NCBI GenBank assembly: GCA_948466105.1
Contig: CAOJZR010000004.1
Span: 1-15,647 of the forward strand
Direction: 5' to 3'
Source of the DNA: an uncultured Bacillota bacterium
Lineage (GTDB): Bacteria; Bacillota_I; Bacilli_A; RF39; UBA660
DNA: 15,647 bases
Shown piece after piece: positions 12,035 through 15,647 of the stretch (within the stretch, counting starts at the first letter, position 1; the number at the start of each line of letters is the position of its first letter). Below the pieces are notes generated by a model that made no database searches, was not told the DNA's origin, and saw nothing but the letters and a program-made list of their open reading frames with translations. The position numbers and the translations under genes are program-made.

Positions 12035-14284
12035 ATGAATAATATAATAGAAGAAAATATGGCAATGTGTATAACAGAGTTTTATGAACTATGTCAAAAA
12101 GATGAGTATATATCTAAAAAAACATTTGAACAATTTGTTTATAAATATCAAGATGTTTTTAAGAACTTTTCTAAATATGTTGATAAGAATAGTAGTATTT
12201 ATAAAAAAATGATAATAATAAGTCAAGAAGGATATAATGCTTTAACTAAGCATAATCATGTCTATCTAAATAAAAAATTGAAAGAATATAAAGATTATTT
12301 TGATAATATGTTTATATCAATAAATAAAAATGTTTTTTTAAATGAAGAACAACGTAAAGCTATTTTAGTTGATGAAGACTATTCATTTTTAGTAGTTGAT
12401 GATAAAAGCGGTAAAATAACATTAGCTCTTGCTAAAACTAAATATTTGGTTGAGATAAAAAAAATTAATCCTAAAGATATTATTGTTTTAGCGCTTACAG
12501 ATAAGGTGGCAGAAGAATTAAATAATAGATTAAATGTTGAATTTAACTTGGGAGTAGAAGTAATAACATTTAAAAATTTAAGTGTTGATTTAGTTGAAAA
12601 AGTAGAAAAGGAAAATATTATTGATTATTATAATCAATATGCAATGTGTGCAACTTATATTAAAAATAAAATTTTTCCAAATAAAAGATTGCTCAAAACA
12701 CTACTTGAAGTTTTTAATCATGAATTGCAATTTGATGATAATTGTTTTAATTATAAAACTTTTGATGAATATTGGCAGTATTATAGTAATTTAATGTATG
12801 AACAAAATAAAGATAAGTTAAGTAAAGTAATAGCTAAAGAGGTTAAAAAGAGAAGCCGTTATAAAAAAACAATTAATGGTGAATATGTTAAATCTGAGGG
12901 TGAGGTTAAAATAGCTAATTATTTATATAGACAAGGAATTGACTATATATATAATGATCACATTGCTTCTTTGTATGAACCGGATTTTAAAATTAATTAC
13001 GATAATAGAAGTATTTATATTCAATATTATAATTTTGCTAAATATTATAAAAATGGAAATATTAAAACACATGATGGAGATTATAAGAATAATATTTATT
13101 TAAATAGAAAACATATGCGAAATCAGCTTATAGAACTATTTGGTGATTATGGATATAAGACAACTTATATATCAAGATTATCAGAAGAATTAAGCAAAAT
13201 GGAGGTTCTTAAACAAAAACGTACTGATGATGATATTTTTAGGCAGTTAATGAAAACAGGGGAAGATGTATTATACGAAAAATTTTTACATATTGTTATT
13301 ATATTTATTTCTTTATTTAAAGAACAAAATTATCAAGAAGCAGATTTTGATAATTTAATCCAATCTATTTCTGATAAGAAAATGCAGAAACAATTAGAAA
13401 TTATTCGTTCTTTTTATAGACAGTATACAATTGATTTAAATGCCCAGAATAAGATCGATTTAGCAGATTTGCTTAACTTAATTGATAAAAATAAAGAAAA
13501 AATAGCTAATGAATATAAATTGAATTATAAATATGCAATCATAAGTGAATATCAAAATATACAAAATGATTCATTTGCTAAAAAAATTTATGATTTAATT
13601 AATGCAAAAATTGTAGGTATTGGAACAGATGTTAAAAATATTTTTGCTTTTTCTGAAACAAATATTGAATTGTTTACACAATTTTATAAGGTGATGGATT
13701 ATGATAAATTTGTTAAAGTTGCTAAAACATATAGAGAAAGTAAAAAAATATTATCATTAACTGATGATATAATAAATACGCAAGTAGACGATAAATATTT
13801 ATATAAGCCACTTGAAATTGTTGAATATAATCGTGATGTTAAAATGGATTTGACTAAAAGATTAAAAGAAGTAGTTTTAAAAATATATAGAAAAAATAAA
13901 AATGCCAAAGTTCTTATTCTTGGAAGAAACCCAAAAGATATAAATAAATTGATATTGTCAAATTATTTCAAGAAAGATGTTCATAACAAAGTTGTTCTTA
14001 AAGAAGCCCAAGAAATGTATATTGATTTTTTATCAATTGATAATATAAATAAATTAGATTATGATTATGTTTTTTTATTAAACATTATTGATGATTATCC
14101 TAATCGTGTAATGGAACATGAAATCATTAAATTGCTTTATAATAAAGAATCGGAAGACTCATTTGAACGATTGCTTTTCTATATAGGGCTTATGAAAACA
14201 AAGACACGACTTTATATTATGTGTTCTAAACAAGTTAGATGGCAATCAAAATTTTTGAAAGACATTTTAAACAATGCTATATAA
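12035..14284 (+). CDS. Degenerate helicase IV/UvrD-like superfamily 1 protein, probably catalytically inactive
   Basis: The 749 residues follow the helicase IV plan from end to end, but key positions are changed. The Q motif is normal (LNEEQRKAI, 102-110). The Walker A loop, normally AGAGSGKT, is VDDKSGKI (121-128), keeping the Lys but losing the Gly-rich loop and the Thr. Motif Ia is recognisable (VLALTDKVAEEL, 151-162). The inserted nuclease-like segment keeps SEGE (287-290) and EPDF (315-318), but the usual Glu after it is Gln (IYIQYY, 327-332). Walker B VDEFQD is ISEYQN (503-508). Motif III GDDWQSIYRF is GTDVKNIFAF (530-539). Motif V has KLD for GLE, and motif VI LTR is LMK (719-721). The long open frame with normal promoter and ribosome site argues against a decaying pseudogene. 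I infer a structural or regulatory role without ATP hydrolysis. Motif comparisons are from memory. Confidence 0.8.
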   Translation: MNNIIEENMAMCITEFYELCQKDEYISKKTFEQFVYKYQDVFKNFSKYVDKNSSIYKKMIIISQEGYNALTKHNHVYLNKKLKEYKDYFDNMFISINKNVFLNEEQRKAILVDEDYSFLVVDDKSGKITLALAKTKYLVEIKKINPKDIIVLALTDKVAEELNNRLNVEFNLGVEVITFKNLSVDLVEKVEKENIIDYYNQYAMCATYIKNKIFPNKRLLKTLLEVFNHELQFDDNCFNYKTFDEYWQYYSNLMYEQNKDKLSKVIAKEVKKRSRYKKTINGEYVKSEGEVKIANYLYRQGIDYIYNDHIASLYEPDFKINYDNRSIYIQYYNFAKYYKNGNIKTHDGDYKNNIYLNRKHMRNQLIELFGDYGYKTTYISRLSEELSKMEVLKQKRTDDDIFRQLMKTGEDVLYEKFLHIVIIFISLFKEQNYQEADFDNLIQSISDKKMQKQLEIIRSFYRQYTIDLNAQNKIDLADLLNLIDKNKEKIANEYKLNYKYAIISEYQNIQNDSFAKKIYDLINAKIVGIGTDVKNIFAFSETNIELFTQFYKVMDYDKFVKVAKTYRESKKILSLTDDIINTQVDDKYLYKPLEIVEYNRDVKMDLTKRLKEVVLKIYRKNKNAKVLILGRNPKDINKLILSNYFKKDVHNKVVLKEAQEMYIDFLSIDNINKLDYDYVFLLNIIDDYPNRVMEHEIIKLLYNKESEDSFERLLFYIGLMKTKTRLYIMCSKQVRWQSKFLKDILNNAI

Positions 14285-14321
14285 TATATTTATTAACACT
14301 AGTATTTAAAATGAATATAAT

Positions 14322-14351
14322 AAAAAGACTTGAAATTGAAGTCTTTTTTTT
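14322..14351 (+). terminator. Terminator of the helicase-like gene
   Basis: AAAAAGACTT (14322-14331) pairs perfectly with AAGTCTTTTT (14339-14348) around a 7-nt loop, with T residues to 14351. It overlaps the pyk promoter. Confidence 0.88.
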
Positions 14352-14359
14352 GATATAAT
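14330..14359 (+). promoter_or_regulatory. Promoter of pyk, nested in the preceding terminator
   Basis: TTGAAA (14330-14335) spans the left arm and loop of the terminator hairpin. After an 18-nt spacer containing the terminator T run comes TATAAT (14354-14359), with the extended -10 TGA at 14351-14353. Confidence 0.65.
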
Positions 14360-14387
14360 TAATTAGTTCTAAGAAGTGGAGGAAATT

Positions 14388-15647
14388 ATGAAAAAGACAA
14401 AAATAATATGTAGTATTGGTCCTGCTGTACAGAATTGGGAAAATTTCAAAGGTTTAGTAAAAGCTGGTATGAATGTTGCACGTATTAATTTTTCTCATGC
14501 GACATTGGAAGAAAGAAGATTGGATGAGAGCTTAGTTAAAAAAGCTAGAGAGGAGTTAGGGGCTAATATAGCTATTCTTTATGATACTAAAGGTCCAGAT
14601 TTAAGAACTTGTGAATTTCAGGATAATAAAATCGAGTTAATTGCTGGAACAACTATTCGTATTGTTGAAGAAGATGTTATTGGTAATAGTGAAAGAATAT
14701 CTTTGAATTACAAAGGTGTATTAAAGCAGTTAAGAGTTGGTTCTATTGTTTTAATTGATGATGGTTTTTATCGTTTGGAAGTTATATCTGTCCAAAATGA
14801 TGGTGTAACTTGTGAAATTAAAAACTCTGGTGTTATTAAAAGTAGACGTGGAGTTTGCATACCTGGTGTTGAACTTGATGTTCCATATGTTTCTGCAAAG
14901 GATGAAGAGGATATTAAATATGCCTGTGATAATGATGGGGATTATTTAGCTATTTCTTTTGTTAATAGTGCAGATAATGTACGTGAAGTTAAAGCTTTAT
15001 GTGCAAAATATGGTAAACCTGATATGTTAATTGTTTCAAAACTTGAGACACAATATGCAATGGATAATTTAGAAGAAATTGTTGATGTATCTGATTATAT
15101 TATGATTGCACGTGGTGATTTGGGTATTGAAGTTGGTCTTGAAAAGTTACCTTTATATCAACAAATGATGATTGATGTTTGTCATGCTAAAAGCAAAGGC
15201 GTAATTATGGCTACTCAAATGATGGCTAGCATGAAAACTAGTATTCGTCCAACGAATGCTGAGGTAACTGATGTGTCTAATGCGATTTTAGCAGGATGTG
15301 ATGCAATTATGACAAGTGATGAAACAACGATTGGTGATTATCCAGTTGAAACAGTTGAAATGATGAAAACAATATGTGATAATACAGAATGTATTACAAA
15401 ATATAATTTGGATGATTATAAATTAAGAGGTTCTGCTGTTCATAATGCAATAGCTAAATGTGCAGTTAATTTAACGAAAGAATTGCCTATAAAAGCGATA
15501 GTAACATCAACACATAGTGGAAAAACAGCCTGGGATATTTCTTCTCTTAGACCAGATTCTTATATTATTGCTACAGTACCAAATGATAAAGTGGCAAGAA
15601 GCTTAGCGCTTAAATGGGGTGTTTATCCTAGGGTGGTTAATATGAGT
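14388..15647 (+). CDS. pyk: Pyruvate kinase, divergent; 3' end beyond the window
   Basis: Pyruvate kinase converts phosphoenolpyruvate and ADP to pyruvate and ATP at the end of glycolysis. The frame is open to the window end, giving 420 of an expected 470-590 residues. Start: ATG at 14388, five bases after GGAGG (14378-14382). Conserved parts are KTKIICSIGPA (3-13), VARINFSH (30-37, R32 active site), DTKGP (66-70), DDG (124-126), SKLE (217-220, catalytic Lys and Mg-binding Glu), ARGDLG (241-246, Mg-binding Asp), ATQM (275-278), RPTNAEVTDVSNAI (287-300) and STHSGKTA (374-381). Substitutions at usually invariant places are Asp71 for Glu in TKGPE (the position tied to K+ dependence), SDET for SGET (310-313), NFSHA for NFSHG and FVNS for FVRR. 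It is most likely an active but atypical Pyk; a second, specialised paralogue is possible. It is transcribed from its own promoter. Confidence 0.93.
   Translation, partial: MKKTKIICSIGPAVQNWENFKGLVKAGMNVARINFSHATLEERRLDESLVKKAREELGANIAILYDTKGPDLRTCEFQDNKIELIAGTTIRIVEEDVIGNSERISLNYKGVLKQLRVGSIVLIDDGFYRLEVISVQNDGVTCEIKNSGVIKSRRGVCIPGVELDVPYVSAKDEEDIKYACDNDGDYLAISFVNSADNVREVKALCAKYGKPDMLIVSKLETQYAMDNLEEIVDVSDYIMIARGDLGIEVGLEKLPLYQQMMIDVCHAKSKGVIMATQMMASMKTSIRPTNAEVTDVSNAILAGCDAIMTSDETTIGDYPVETVEMMKTICDNTECITKYNLDDYKLRGSAVHNAIAKCAVNLTKELPIKAIVTSTHSGKTAWDISSLRPDSYIIATVPNDKVARSLALKWGVYPRVVNMS

Noticed and set aside
1..15647. Mycoplasma-type code with TGA as Trp, suggested by the AT-rich DNA
   Set aside because: TGA ends the ABC-F (6482-6484) and XRE (9808-9810) genes, and conserved Trp positions use TGG.

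Overview
The window comes from a strongly AT-rich, low-GC Gram-positive bacterium (Bacillota). A Bacilli-type lineage close to Erysipelotrichales or RF39-like gut bacteria is likely but not proven. The evidence is the codon use, strong AGGAGG/AGGTGA-type ribosome sites, extended -10 promoters (TG-n-TATAAT), a TagO-type wall-polymer initiator and a cotJ spore-coat operon. The standard bacterial code is used: TGA is a genuine stop (for example at 6482-6484 and 9808-9810) and Trp is TGG. Genes are tightly packed, 5' leaders look very short, and several terminator hairpins incorporate the stop codon of the gene they end.

Layout. Positions 2-1042 hold the 3' part of a Cys-rich protein with several zinc-knuckle pairs. 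Positions 1154-6785, all on +, hold tagO (lipid-linked sugar initiation), a DUF421/YetF membrane protein, typA/bipA, an ABC-F ATPase that appears to start at a rare ATA codon, and a 63-residue zinc-ribbon protein with a leader able to mask its ribosome site. Positions 6888-7897 on - hold a two-gene spore-coat operon: a CotJA-CotJB fusion followed by CotJC, a manganese-catalase-like protein. A tRNA-His(GTG) gene at 8091-8167 has its own promoter, a perfect palindrome against its 5' end, and a terminator. Orphan terminator-like hairpins lie on both sides of it. Then come a small GNAT acetyltransferase (+, 8522-8848) and a convergent - operon. That operon encodes a membrane-anchored XRE regulator with four TM segments, translationally coupled to a DUF4097 beta-repeat surface protein. 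An inverted repeat overlaps the operon's -35.

The right end, on +, has a membrane-anchored NagZ-type beta-N-acetylglucosaminidase, a 749-residue helicase IV/UvrD-like protein whose catalytic motifs are almost all altered, and the first 420 codons of a divergent pyruvate kinase. The pyruvate kinase promoter overlaps the terminator of the gene before it.

How they fit together: cell-envelope functions (TagO, NagZ, DUF4097/XRE, YetF), translation-linked GTPase and ATPase (TypA, ABC-F), sporulation (CotJ), and central metabolism (Pyk). There is no phage, IS element or CRISPR array. The most unusual item is the apparent pseudo-helicase. The next most unusual are the ATA start, the CotJA-CotJB fusion, the SD-masking leader, and the regulator/DUF4097 locus with its candidate operator.
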